This document shows, in pieces, positions 51,831 to 62,860 of a stretch of 64,000 nt of DNA; position 1 is the first letter of the stretch, and each line of letters starts with the position of its first letter. Origin of the DNA: Phymatolithon calcareum (lineage: Eukaryota; Rhodophyta; Florideophyceae; Hapalidiales). The notes under the pieces were generated by a model. It did not search any database. It was not told the DNA's origin and saw nothing but the letters and a program-made list of their open reading frames with translations. Where the stretch lies: positions 1,364,001 to 1,428,000 of the forward strand of contig OZ345368.1 in the NCBI GenBank assembly GCA_977006965.1, in the 5' to 3' direction. A program made the translations under genes and the position numbers.

Positions 51831-53189
51831 TTAAGGTGATAGCAGCTTTGAATGCTTGTTGAACTTCGAAAAGACCTGTGCAACAACTTTTGTGGATTTG
51901 GTGCTCCCCCATTCCGCGTAGAAGTCCTGTCCCTTCTGTGTTTTCGTGAGATAGCAAAATTGCCCGTCGGAAGAGACTGGCAGCACGATGTCACCGTCTT
52001 TCGTTTCTAGCGGGAGTCCGATCACATCACAAATAGCCTTCAGATGTATAGCCTCGTTAATGGGTTCCCCGTCGTCTTCCTGGTACTTGAACCAAGACGA
52101 CTTCTTTCCACGTTCAGCGACCAATCTTCCGTTCAGCACCTGCGAAAACAACCATTGCGCGGCATGGTAGTTGCCTTCATTGACATGTCCAATAACCTCA
52201 TTCAACATGTAGTAGCTCGTGTCCGTCTCATCAATATAGCCCGCTGTGGGAGCTTTCATATAGACATCGAACTCATCGAAGAATGAATCCGGAATAGGCT
52301 TCGAGCTCATCGTCATGTACATTGGATAATCATCGGAAATGCTCACCTCCACGATGGATGCATCGCGGCAGTACACGAACCGCTTGTGCGGCACTGGATC
52401 ATACGGCTTGATGGAAACAGGATGCAATCCTTTACGATTTACACGGTCCCCATTTGTCCGCTGAAGGCCGAAAGGATGCAGAGGAAGGACATGGGTGAGA
52501 GGCATGTCCTCATCCAGGTAGTATCCCTCATCTTCGAGCCGGTTACGGTGAGTAACAGTGAGATTTTTAAGACGATTCGGATGGGAATCATCACCCTCAT
52601 GCTGAATTTGAAATATCAAGAAAGTTTCCTCTCCCACAGCATGCTGGCAAATCCTAAACATGTCGTACAGGGTGTAGATACTGCTATCTTCATTTCTCCA
52701 CGCAGGACCGAAAATGCGTTCTTGAGAAAGAAAGATTGTCGTTGATGCACCGGAGTCACGTCTGTGCTCCTGGTCGTAGACCATGGAGACTACACGAAGA
52801 ATCTCGAACCAGTGTTGCGGGGTAAAGACATGTTGGATTTTTAAAGAATTCCAATTGTTCTTTATGTTGGGAATCGATGCCCAGTGACGCAGGGCACGGA
52901 GCGGAACAAATAGATCGTAGATAGTGGCGCCGGAATTACGGCGAGATCCTTCCGGAGAGCGAAGCACTCGACCCTTGGAACCGAAGAGCTCCATGGACTG
53001 CAGGTATGTGATGCCGGTGAGGAAGATGAACTTAGCGAGACAATCCATTTCCCTGTTCATAGCGTCATCGTAGTCGTAGCTATCTTGCAGGTAGATATCG
53101 TTGGGATCATTTGAGCAAACTAAGGGTTTGGTGGGAAGACAAACTGTGCGGGAGCGAAGAGTTGCGATGACATTTGCCGATAGCGGCAT
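51831..53189 (-). CDS. Uncharacterised 452-residue protein
   Basis: The open frame extends to a TTG at 53201; the first ATG (53189) gives MPLSANVIATL. It is a single uninterrupted exon, polar, without signal peptide or clear membrane segment. Visible pieces are an acidic Tyr/Asp-rich segment (DSYDYDD), a helical block (RALRHWASIPNIKNNWNSLK), a histidine-containing segment (VLPLHPFGLQRTNG) and a charged C-terminus with KKSSWFKYQEDDGEP. No family is recognised. The length and the absence of internal stops support a real gene, and codon use resembles that of NPL4. No homologue is visible elsewhere in the window. Confidence 0.65.
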   Translation of the reverse strand: MPLSANVIATLRSRTVCLPTKPLVCSNDPNDIYLQDSYDYDDAMNREMDCLAKFIFLTGITYLQSMELFGSKGRVLRSPEGSRRNSGATIYDLFVPLRALRHWASIPNIKNNWNSLKIQHVFTPQHWFEILRVVSMVYDQEHRRDSGASTTIFLSQERIFGPAWRNEDSSIYTLYDMFRICQHAVGEETFLIFQIQHEGDDSHPNRLKNLTVTHRNRLEDEGYYLDEDMPLTHVLPLHPFGLQRTNGDRVNRKGLHPVSIKPYDPVPHKRFVYCRDASIVEVSISDDYPMYMTMSSKPIPDSFFDEFDVYMKAPTAGYIDETDTSYYMLNEVIGHVNEGNYHAAQWLFSQVLNGRLVAERGKKSSWFKYQEDDGEPINEAIHLKAICDVIGLPLETKDGDIVLPVSSDGQFCYLTKTQKGQDFYAEWGSTKSTKVVAQVFSKFNKHSKLLSP

Positions 53190-53201
53190 GGTGGTGGACA
53201 A

Positions 53202-54150
53202 GAGATGAAGCTCTAGTCCAGAATTTGGAGAATGAACTTTGGGGTCGATAAAGTTGAGTTGACTACTTTCCCGGTCTCGACGCTTGGACCATCTTTATAG
53301 ACGAGTGAATACAGTGGTATGCATTCGATGCAACTGACCAGTATGAATAAAAATTATTTCTTACCGCATACAATTAGCGCAACTGCAGCGCGGAGAAGTG
53401 AAGAGTATACATAGCAAAAGAAGCTGTGTTTTAGCTCTGCAGGGTTTGCTGGAAGAATTCAGTGCGCAGATGATTCTGGGACGGGCATTGGTGGCTAACA
53501 CACATCGGTCTGCACAGTGCAGAATGGGAGGACACTCTTCTTTTTTCGGACACGAGCTGACTCAGGATGTACTTTGAAGGACGAAGCTGAGCTGGTTGAA
53601 TGGCGGTACAGCTGTAGGAATGACCTTCAGCGGCACAAGGACTCCCGACTTTCACAAAAAGTGGAACGGCATATGTGTAGCGGGAGGTGTGATGATGATG
53701 CAAGGAGCATGCAGGTAGTGCGTTGCCCCTTCCGTATTGGATGGCGATCCTTCCTTCCCAGGTTATATTTAGAGGCTTCTTTGGGCGTGGACGATGCCGG
53801 GCAAAAAGCGCTCTTGTTCGCCTTCCAGCTACTGCCAAAAGTCCTCGTCGTTGGACGATAGCCAATAATGCTATTGAGGTCTCCCGGAAGTTAGGAACTC
53901 CGCAAAAGGTCAGATACCAAAGGCTTGAGGAGAAAGCAGCCGTTATATGCAGTGCAGCGAAATGAATATAGCTCTAAAGAATTGAAAAATACTCTGGTGT
54001 ATTACAATGAAAAATTGGGGTTTCGGTGCCGCACAAATGTTTCAGAAACGATATTGAGACAAAAACGGACTTGGTATCACAATTTTGGAAACGAACTACC
54101 TGGCCGAATGCTATTCCTCGTTGAGGGGTTCCTGCAAAAATAATTTACTA
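53202..54150. other. Unassigned open frames
   Basis: 53517-53861 and 53723-53965 (+) contain ELVEWRYSCRNDLQRHKDSR, faintly like a FLYWCH-type finger, and 53925-54143 continues in another frame. A 144-codon frame (53431-53865) lies on the other strand. I cannot assign any of them with confidence; a decayed transposase is possible. Confidence 0.3.
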
Positions 54151-56479
54151 CATATACAGAAACTCTACTGAACGCAAATATAACGCACGTTTGGTTTCTA
54201 TTGACCACGTGAGATCTCTGGCGGACCCACGCTGGGCTATGTACTGCCTTACCAACAATATTCTTGTCCGCATCGGGCATTGTTGTCCCTCTATAAGCGG
54301 CATCTCCACGATATCACCACTGCCCTTCCATCTCCAGAATACCCTGGTGGAAACAGATTTTACTACAACAGGACACCATCTCTAACAATCAGGTTCTTGT
54401 TTCCGCCTCGTGTCCGATAAATCGTGAGATTATTTTTAGGAATCACGAAGTCTGATACTTTCTGGTACAACTTCAGACTAGGAACAGAAGAACAACGAAC
54501 CAGGCTCAATGCTTTCCGGATTTTGTCCCAGCATCACGTTTTTGGTGACAGGATCTACTCTTCATGAAGGGACGAGATTCGCCTTAGAAAACTGATTCCG
54601 ACGTTGTATTCTGAAGCCACGCGTCGTGCAAACCGAGAGTGTCGTACGAAAAGGAGCCGCAAAGCTCGATATTCTTCTCTGAGGACTTGCCCACAATATT
54701 AATGTCACCTCAACTGCTATTATCTGCTTATTTAACTGATGCATTTGTTTTCCTCTATAAATCCCGCACTACGACAGATAGTAACCATTCACTGCGTATC
54801 AAGATGAAGGAGAAATGTGGGAACAATCATGACGGACGAAAGGCGAGGTTGAGAGGCTAAATCGGTATGCGGTGCTGTTTTTATTCTCCATAAGTGGTGA
54901 TCGAGTAATCGGCTCTATTACTAGTGAAATAAGACAATAATAAAGACCCAGCGTTCTAGCAATCACAAAATGTAGTTAAAGAATACCTTGGTTGGGTTTC
55001 AGCTTACTGGCACCTGTGATAGACCTTAAAGTTCTTGTAGTTACATGATATGGAACAGCCCAACACCTTGATTGGGTTACAGCTCACCGGCACTTGTGTT
55101 CTGGCGAAGCCCAGGAATCGTCATCACAAACGATATCGCTGTACACAAGAGCGGGGACAGCTAAGGTATAGCGGGGAAGTCCCTTCAGCGGATCACGAGT
55201 TCGCTTGTGTTTTGTCGGCGTGTGTTAAAGCAGGGTATTCCAGGAGCTAGTGAAGAATCGGTCAATTTTTATGATTATACAGTCTGCACGCACGTGAAGA
55301 AGAAATGTAGCTTCATCGCTTATTCACGTGGCTACATTTTGTAGAGACACGAGAGCAGCTTCACTGCTACGCATCATGATGAAATGAGGCTAAAAATAAT
55401 TCCTCGCCGACTACAACACAGCAGATATGTAGCGTATCTGGCATTGCAAAGCGCATAATGATACGATACATACTTCATTTTGTAACTCACGGGGCAGGCC
55501 CCTGTCCACACCGAGAGAAGGACACAGGAGATCATTTGCACAATATACATATCTCATGTGAAATCCTTGGGGGGTTTGCAGCTAGGGCTTCGACATTACC
55601 CCCAGATTGCACCGATTAGAGTAGATCAACAGAGCGAAAAAGAGCGTAGAAGCTGAAACGGAGAGCCTTTAATAAATTCAAAATTCAAAAACAACTCATG
55701 AGCATGATTTGAAAAACAACAGCGGGAACGACTAACACACACTTGAAGCTGTACTTTTTACACAAGTTTGCAGCTTAAGGTCAACCAGAATGCAAATCAA
55801 GAGCAAAGAAAAACATCGAATACAAGCCCTAATGTCTTCGTGTTGAACCCAGGGATTGCAATAGGATATACTTCCTACACCGTTGTCTCCCAGATTGCGA
55901 GCAGTATTGTAATTTTAAAATTCCTGATCCTCATAACGATTATATCAACGACTTGAAAGCCCCAGGATGAGCTCCTGGTGACGCCAAGTATTCAACTCTT
56001 ATATTGAAATAGGCGGTAACAATTGTGATGTTTATTTTGAATTATTTTTGGTTTAGTTTGCAGTTGTTGGCCATTGTCATAGATCGCCTTGTTGCACATG
56101 GCTTCATCGACTTCATCGAGCTTCCCGCCAACTAGCTCTCTGGTGACAGCTTCGAGCTTATGCTCAGACGAAGCCTCCTTCCGGGTCGTCTATAACAGAG
56201 CGAGATCTTATTGTGCACGCGTTCATACGTATTATCATCACGGAGATACAGCAAGCGGTATTTTTCGTCGATATTTTTAGAAATTTAGTCAGTGATAGTG
56301 ATGTTTGCATTAGTGAGCTCCCTCTGTGATGATGCTTTCGGCAACTCAGAACATCTGCTCTCGATCATGTGCGAGGAGCTCTTTTTTATTCCTCAGTCAA
56401 TTCTGTGTTTTCTGACGACATTCAGATTCAGGGCAAAGAACGACGAAGGAATTCAAAAGCCATTGAATGAGTAAACTTG
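54151..56479. other. No recognised gene
   Basis: AT-rich spacer. A direct repeat of about 38 bp occurs at 54983-55021 and again at 55058-55098 (CACCTTGATTGGGTTACAGC and its variant). No open frame over 75 codons and no RNA gene was seen. Confidence 0.4.
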
Positions 56480-57130
56480 ATGAAATGGAATGAACAATGG
56501 GAAAGCGCGAAATACTCAAGTACAAATCTCTCCCGAAGTACTTGTACAAGCTCCATTTGGCAGAAAATGTGCCCAGTCAAACTTAAAAGCTTAATTACGT
56601 TGGAGTGAGCTTGAAAATCAAGAGAGATACCGATGACATGGCAATATTGAGATTCAGAAACGCTGGATGGTGTGTTAACAAACTGCGACAAATCGGTCTC
56701 AATGTCTGCAGATTCCACCCAGACACGTACATTCGTCTTTAAATGCACGTGTCTGGGTGTTAGAGGTCCCCTACTAGATACGGAGTAACCCTACTGTACT
56801 CAAATATTCTGCATTGAGCAAAAAAACAATTCAATAGTACGTCCAAGATGGGAATATGCCATTCACATAACGCCGCTGACTAAAAGGCTACTGTCTGCAA
56901 TCGAAGCAGCAGAACGATTGCTATACAGATTCTTATGCCGCGTATCGCCTAGACCGCATGAGATTACTTTGTTGAGCAGCAGAACCGGAGACAAGAAGAA
57001 AGCATCAAGCAGAGCGTTTTGCCCTGGGCCATTTCAAACGGAAAAGGAGAATACAACGGACAGGCGAGTACAGAGAGATAAATGAAGACCTGCTAGATAT
57101 GAAGAGGGATTTTGATTATCTCAAAAGTGA
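56480..57130 (+). mobile_element. LINE C-terminal fragment, rearranged
   Basis: Broken frames read GVSLKIKRDTDDMAILRFRN, then AGWCVNKLRQIGLNVCRFHP. After a hairpin come EYAIHITPLTKRLLSAIEAA and LLYRFLCRVSPRPH. The second part matches WEYAIHLTPMTKRLGAEIEA in the fragment at 30.2 kb. An inverted repeat with 17-bp arms (56716-56759) sits at the join. Confidence 0.7.
56716..56759. repeat. Hairpin, 17-bp arms, 10-bp loop
   Basis: CACCCAGACACGTACAT returns inverted as ATGCACGTGTCTGGGTG with one mismatch. It interrupts the LINE frame, like the two perfect palindromes at 25 kb. Confidence 0.9.
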
Positions 57131-57700
57131 AGACTGTCTTTTACCAGATCATCTGCAGACGATTGGGGCAGCTTTGCAAAGGCCAGAGTGCCAACAGCAG
57201 TGTCTTTCTTGGTTGAGTGTTCCCGTGGTCGGGTGCGGCGCGATCTGAAGGAGTACCAAATCTTACTTCTGAGCCATAATTGGGTCTCAAGAGGGAAAAT
57301 ATCCCACTGTACTTAGCTGCTCGTCTTTTGATAACCCTTTATTGATAACTTCTATAGCTTCTCTTACAGGCTGTTCTGTAAGCTCTATAAGCTACCAATA
57401 TATGGCCAGTGTCCTGTATCTCCCAGACATGAAGTAGAAGTGCTGTGGCATTGTTGTCTAGGCGTGCAAGGCAGGACACTTTTTGCCTTTTCCAACTTCA
57501 GTGGTGTTTCCAATATCTTTGGTATGATGTTTGTGCTGGCCAATGTTTCATCTCCTGCGATATGCCCAGTTCTTCTTTCAGTGGCTACTTGGCATTCTCA
57601 ACGTGGTACGAATGTGCACTGCGCGGTCAATGAAAGCGGTTCGGATGTCAATGGAAAAGCGATGCATCTTCACTGCACTCACCAGTAGTCTGGACAATTT

Positions 57701-57960
57701 CTTAAGAGCCCCACAGTAATGCAAATATACGGACAAGGCTTCCTCAGGTTCTACCCACAGTAGGGTGGCTCTTCTCTTACGTCTAGTATTCTATCTGAGA
57801 CCCTAGCATGCAATTGATTTTTTATTGCAATTTTTTTAAAGCCCCACAGTCATACGGGTATACGGGCAAGGCTTCCTCAGGTGCTACGCTCACTAGGGCG
57901 GCTCTATTCTTATGTCTGGAATTCTATCTGAGCCCCTAGCATGTATTCGATTGTTTTTTT
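57701..57960 (-). repeat. Two direct copies of a SINE-like family 2 variant
   Basis: Units start at 57708 and 57841 (period 133 bp) with GCCCCACAGT, then TATACGG-CAAGGCTTCCTCA. Each matches the reverse complement of the family 2 3' end, preceded by a T-rich run (its A tail). Confidence 0.72.
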
Positions 57961-58900
57961 TATCTCTTGTGCTTCGTCGCTTCATCAAACGGTTCTCTGA
58001 TTTCCATTGCTGCGACGTTCTCCCATTGAGTACCACACTTTTAGGAGAAAAATTTAGCGATAGTGTACCAGGCCTCATGGATACCCTTCAAGATCACCCT
58101 TCAAGGCACCAGATGACTGGAGAAGTGACCAAGATGAGAGAAAAAGTGCTGGACCAGTTACTATTCTTTACCATTGTGATAAAGAGGTAGGCTTGGAGAC
58201 TGCCTACCTTGACAGACTTTAAAAAGATCTGCGGTTTTACTGGAAACATAAAACCGAAATTTTAGCGACTTAGCTTTCACAGCGTCCAACGTCTAGCTCC
58301 CCAGAGAAGGCGAACTGTGTCGCGCTTCTCCTTATTTGAGTTCCCGGACAACGTCCTGTAACTCTTAGGAACCTCCTCCCGGACAAGCACCGCTTACCGG
58401 AGAACCGGATTGCCGTAGCTCTAGCGGTGCGATAGATTCACTGCTATTACAATAGACTATGAAGGGTGGGTGGGTGGTCAACAAAAAAACGCGGGCTGCC
58501 AACTCGAAAAGCTCACCTGTCAACCTTCTACCGAGAAATAAGATATAGCACGAGTCCTAGTGGGAAACGGACAGTCGGTGTACCAAAGAGCTCCTTACGC
58601 TGTTCGCTGCCTTACGCGCGGTTCACGTCTCGGTTCAGGCACGTTCAGAAGTGCGTGCCTCCGTGTGAACGCGTCTACAAGCTTGCAATACGTATGCTGA
58701 AGATCAAGGTTTCTTCGGCGTCCTACTTGATATAGGGATTTCGATCGGCGATGTTCAGACTCTGAAGCAGTTGCTGGCGACCGTGCGCTCCGCTGAGACT
58801 ATCGTGCAAGCTTTTGATCATGCACCGCGTGGCTCCGCGTTTTCAACCGCCGCCGGGTGTGCTCGCCCGCGAATCTGAGACACAGAATCTCGGCCTTTCG
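57961..58900. other. No recognised gene
   Basis: A frame at 57912-58190 and one at 58466-58735 have no recognised domain. From about 58600 the sequence becomes GC-richer towards the LINE upstream repeats. Confidence 0.35.
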
Positions 58901-58910
58901 CAGCGTAGCG

Positions 58911-59290
58911 CCGCGTGGCGCAACCCGGTGAGAGGGTGGCATGGAAATCATCCGGAAGACGTCCTTGGCTCGGTCGTCACGCGCCTAAGGGTTCTTCCAG
59001 GCGGCCACTGGTTGTGACGCCGGACGCTGTCGGGCGAATTAGGTTGTCGCGGGAGCGTCTTAGCGCGTGGCCGCTTCTCGAATGCCGCTGGTTGCGGCTC
59101 GAGACTGTGTCGAGTGACTTGGCTCGGCACGAGAATCCTTCGCACGGCGCTGCTTCTCGACAGCCACTGGGTGCGGCTCCAAGACAGTCTTTATCAATGT
59201 CGATCAACGCCCGGATGTCATCGCGCGTGGTCGCTTTCCGGGTGCCACCGGATGTGCCGCTGCGACATAACAAAGGGTATCGATCCATGC
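58911..59290 (+). repeat. 80-bp tandem monomers upstream of a LINE
   Basis: Units start at about 58911, 58991, 59071, 59150 and 59231, each with a version of TTCTCGA-TGCCACTGGGTGC and a GGCTCGG or CGCGTGG segment. They are GC-rich compared with the flanks. The array ends 286 bp before the ORF1 frame of the LINE, the position of a 5' UTR. Long open frames across the array on the minus strand (58977-59627) are probably chance. Confidence 0.75.
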
Positions 59291-59575
59291 GGGTCACCGG
59301 GGGTAGTTGTCTTGTAGAGGCGTGTATGTCATCATCGGTGGTCTGCACGCAGTGTATGATCTCAAGAGGTAGGTGATGGCAGGATTGAGGTGGGCAAATC
59401 TGAGAAGATCGCCATACCTCCGCACCGTCTCTGGCCTTGCTGCTCCGACAAAGGGTGCTCTTCGAAAAGGGTATAGTATTCTGCGATGATGTGGAATAGA
59501 AAAAGCGCTGCAGGTATGAGCTACTTGTGAAAAACGTCAAGTGGACTCCAAACTTTTCCCTACGGAAGGGGCTCT

Positions 59576-60154
59576 TTGCAGCTAGGGCGACGACACGCCA
59601 GAAGGAACAGCACCCTGCGCGCGGCAAACCTCAAATACGATGCGAGGTACAGCATCTGGAGCGATCGAGTCTCAAAGAAGACAAACATATCCGAAAAGGA
59701 GCGTACTATGCGAAACTTACGGGCTGTTCGGTCTCGAAAGCGAAAATGTGCCGCACATACTGCCGATTTCCATACTCGCAAATGGTACAGGGAAAATATA
59801 GAGCTTGCCGATAATGCATTGTCCACAGCAGAGGGAGAGACGGCTCTCTGTGTCATGGAAGAAGAGCCACCTTCCGAGGGAGTTCCTCAACGGGGCATGA
59901 GCCAGCACATACGGCAATGCGGTGAGGCAAACGAGGATGAGTTGCAAGCCGAGAAAAACCAGGGGTTGACGAGGAGCGCAGGAGAGGTAAGGCACATGGA
60001 TTTGGAGACCGGGTCCCAGGACGTGGCAAGCACAGAAGAAGAAACCAAGACAGAGAAACCATATGACAAGAGCGTAATTCCAAATCTGAAAAAAGGCGGC
60101 ATCCTCCCTGTGACGGCATCGCAGCCTAACCCGTCCTCCTGTGATACCCAATGA
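59576..60154 (+). CDS. LINE ORF1 protein
   Basis: 192 codons from a TTG at 59576; the first ATG is at 59708 (MRNLRAVRSRKRKCAAHTAD), giving 148 residues. The N-terminal third is strongly basic (RAVRSRKRK), as expected for a nucleic-acid-binding ORF1 protein. The rest is acidic and Glu/Gln-rich. I see no CCHC knuckle or RRM. The TGA stop overlaps the ATG of ORF2 (ATGA at 60151-60154), a termination-reinitiation arrangement known from other non-LTR elements. Its role would be to package the element RNA into a ribonucleoprotein. Confidence 0.6.
   Translation: MQLGRRHARRNSTLRAANLKYDARYSIWSDRVSKKTNISEKERTMRNLRAVRSRKRKCAAHTADFHTRKWYRENIELADNALSTAEGETALCVMEEEPPSEGVPQRGMSQHIRQCGEANEDELQAEKNQGLTRSAGEVRHMDLETGSQDVASTEEETKTEKPYDKSVIPNLKKGGILPVTASQPNPSSCDTQ
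60151..60154 (+). promoter_or_regulatory. ATGA stop-start overlap between ORF1 and ORF2
   Basis: The ORF1 stop TGA and the ORF2 start ATG share bases (ATGA). Coupled termination-reinitiation is the usual reading of such overlaps in LINEs; here it is inferred from sequence alone. Confidence 0.7.
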
Positions 60155-62738
60155 ACCAGAAAACCTCCTTCAAACTATGTACTTACAACGCCGAAGGTCT
60201 CCAAAAATGCCCCGTGTTGTCACACAGCTGTTCGAGGAGAACGCAATCGATATACTTGGTCTAACGGAGACGTGGCAAAAAGCGGAACGAACGACTGCGC
60301 GTACCGTACGAGCAGGTATCCACAACTCGCCCATGTGCTCCGCGCTCTAAAGCCCGAGGCGGTGTCGCGCTTCTCACACGAAAAGGTCTTTCCGCAATGG
60401 TGACATTCTGCCACTCTACGGAGAAAGCACAACTACAGATCGCCACCGCAGGGATCTACGTCTCCGTCGCCTACATTTCGCCGCTTGCATCTAAAGATGA
60501 AACCAAGGAGTGCCTGAAAATCGTACAAACGGAATGCAGAGGGAAATCCGTGCTCATGGGCGACCTTAACGCGAGACACCAGCATTGGGACACAAATTCG
60601 AAGACCAGAGGCCGTCACCTTGTCCAATGGGCAGCTAACATCAATTGGAAGATGCGAACAGCAACCAGCCCCACCTTCTGTTCGCCTTCTGGAAACAGCA
60701 ACATCGACATCTTCGCAACAAAGTCAATGGACTCGTCGTCAGTGCAGACTATAAGAGGAATGTGGGATGGACTCCGAGTGGGGCACCGCCCCATCTCTCT
60801 GGACGTAATCCACACGAGGCTTGCTCCGGCTTATGTTGAATCTTTTATCTCTGCGACGGCGAGACAGAGCGCCGAGAGAGCCGAGAAAGCATCGAAAGCC
60901 ATGAAACGGTGGGGACCAAAAAAGAAGCGATGCAAAAACAAAAAAGAGCTCGATGAATCGTACGAGGAGTTTAGCAAGCTCATAACAGGACCCTGGCGTA
61001 ATAAGCATCGTCATCCACCAAGATTCAAACCATTCTGGACGAGGGAGTTGGACATAATGGCAAAAGAAGGACACGGCTTTATCGGAAAGCGACGCGGACC
61101 AAAAGAGAAGCTGACCTGGAAAAGTATTGATGTTCCGCCAGAAGATGCGGCCATGCGTACGGAAGGCGAAAACGGGACAGTACAACAAGTTCGTAGAAGA
61201 CATTGAAGATCAATCACCACGTCAAGCCACGACTACGCTGAGCAAGATCCTGCGATGAAAACGGAAGAGAAGCAGCGTAAACCGAGCATTAGGTGCTCCA
61301 GTACATCCTAAGCGGTTCGCAGCTCATATCGCGAATGTGTGTAGCGCGGATAAGCCGTGGAAACCTGTGTTAGAAAGCTTCTCGCTCTCCAAGAAAATGC
61401 AAACGGGTATCAAAGACGTGCTACTGCCAGCACAGCGCAGAAAAGCACTCGGCCCGGACAAAATCGCCGTCGAAATGCTACAAGAAAACCCTGATTTGAG
61501 TGGTGACCTCCTTGCGACGCTTTGGGAAACATGCGGAAAACTTCGGTGTCTACCGACGCAATGGCGCTCATTCCCATCCAAGGAAAGGACCAGCCCACAT
61601 CCCAGGGAACTACCGCCCAATATCGCTTCTCAGCCAAGTGCGAAAGATTATTGACTCCGCGATGGACTCTGCGATACGCGAACGCTACAAATTCCACCAG
61701 TTCCAGCTGGGCTTCCAGAAGAACAAAGGGACGGAACTCGCGATCCTAAGAGCGACGAGTACTATGAGGCGAGGCCACCGATTTGTCGCGGTCCTCGACC
61801 TATCCTCCGCGTATGACCGCGTCCCACAAGATATTCTCCAACGTTGAGTCGAGTCATGTCTACCCAAAGATATCGCAGAGATGGTCAAGTACCTATTGAA
61901 GACGTCTTGGATCACTACAGCCGGAGACGATGAAAATCAGTGGCTCCTGATCGATCGCGGAGTCCCCTAGGGCTCTCCCCTGAGTCCCTGTCTTCACAAC
62001 ATGTTCATGGACACCTTCGCCTTGAAAGTCGCCGGAGTGTCACCGCGCTTATCAACTTACCTGGCAATCCTGTTCGCAGATGACGTACAGCTACAAGCTA
62101 AAAACTCGGATGGCATGCAGTGGCTGTTAGATGCGGTGACAAGCTGGGCAAGAGAGAATGGCATGTCGTGGAATACCAAAAAAGGAAAAAGCGAAGTTCT
62201 CATATACCCGGGCCTGTTCCAGCGAAAATTCAGACTTGCGGGGTCCGAGCTCCACGAAACCCGCCGACTGGAATACCTCGGTACAACGATCGACAATACA
62301 GGTGTAACCGACCAAGCCACCCTGAAACGCCTTTCCAAAGCGAAGGTATACTTGAACGTCCCAGCGAAGAGGGCCGTGGAAGGAAAGGTCACCCACAAGG
62401 ATGAAAAATTGCGAAACTATTCGGCATGGAGCGAGACGGAGAAGGCCAAAAAACGCAAAATCGCCGTGGATATGAGCGAGAATCCGAACCCCGTAGGTCA
62501 AATCAAGTCGAGGAAACACAGACTTTGGGCAGTCAAATGGTTTTTCGGCCGCTTCCCTCCGCGAAGTCCCTCGGCATATATCGACAACTACGACGAACTA
62601 GCATCGATGCTGCTGGAAACCCTTCAACGCAACCTAACGCAGCCGCAGATGAATGATAAAACAGAAGAGGAAGTGAAACAAGAGATGAACAAACTAATGA
62701 TGGTAGAAAACGAGATGCAAGAGGAGATGATGGTGTGA
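60151..62738 (+). pseudogene. LINE ORF2: endonuclease plus reverse transcriptase, frameshifted
   Basis: It starts at the ATG in ATGA (MNQKTSFKLCTYNAEGL). Endonuclease blocks, across frame changes, are DILGLTETW (catalytic Glu), VSVAYISPL, VLMGDLNARHQHWDTNS, SNIDIFATKS and GHRPIS, where the usual SDH is reduced to GH. Reverse transcriptase blocks are RKALGPDKIAVEML, GNYRPISLLSQVRKIID, FQKNKGTELAILR, VAVLDLSSAYDRVPQDIL (first catalytic Asp), GSPLSPCLHNMFM and ILFADDVQLQAKNSDG (catalytic Asp pair). The last frame is 62001-62738. At least four frameshifts or stops (near 60.17, 60.35, 61.2, 61.6 and 61.84 kb) block translation. The protein would nick target DNA and prime reverse transcription there. 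Confidence 0.88.
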
Positions 62739-62860
62739 TGATGGAGGCGATATGCTTTAGTCTTCTCTAGAAGGGATACAGCGCAATGCGAAGCTGCTCT
62801 GGTGTCGGCGTGCGCCGGCGTTGAGGGCTTCTAAAATAAAAACCTACAATTCCCCCCCCT

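Larger units (their letters stand above)
58900..62860 (+). mobile_element. Near-complete LINE with ORF1 and ORF2
   Basis: Order: tandem monomers (58.9-59.3 kb), ORF1 (59576-60154), ORF2 with an AP-type endonuclease (60.15-60.83 kb), reverse transcriptase (61.3-62.4 kb) and a C-terminal region to 62738. The tail has GTTGAGGGCTTCTAAAATAA. ORF2 carries several frameshifts, so the copy is dead. It shares the FADDVxLQAK block with the fragment at 29.85 kb. Confidence 0.85.

Noticed and set aside
53431-53965. FLYWCH-like finger (WRYSCRNDLQRHKDSR)
   Set aside because: Only part of the pattern is present and the frame is short; too weak to call a domain.
58977-59627. 216-codon minus-strand open frame as a gene
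   Set aside because: It runs across the 80-bp tandem monomers and has no domain; repeats without stops give such frames by chance.
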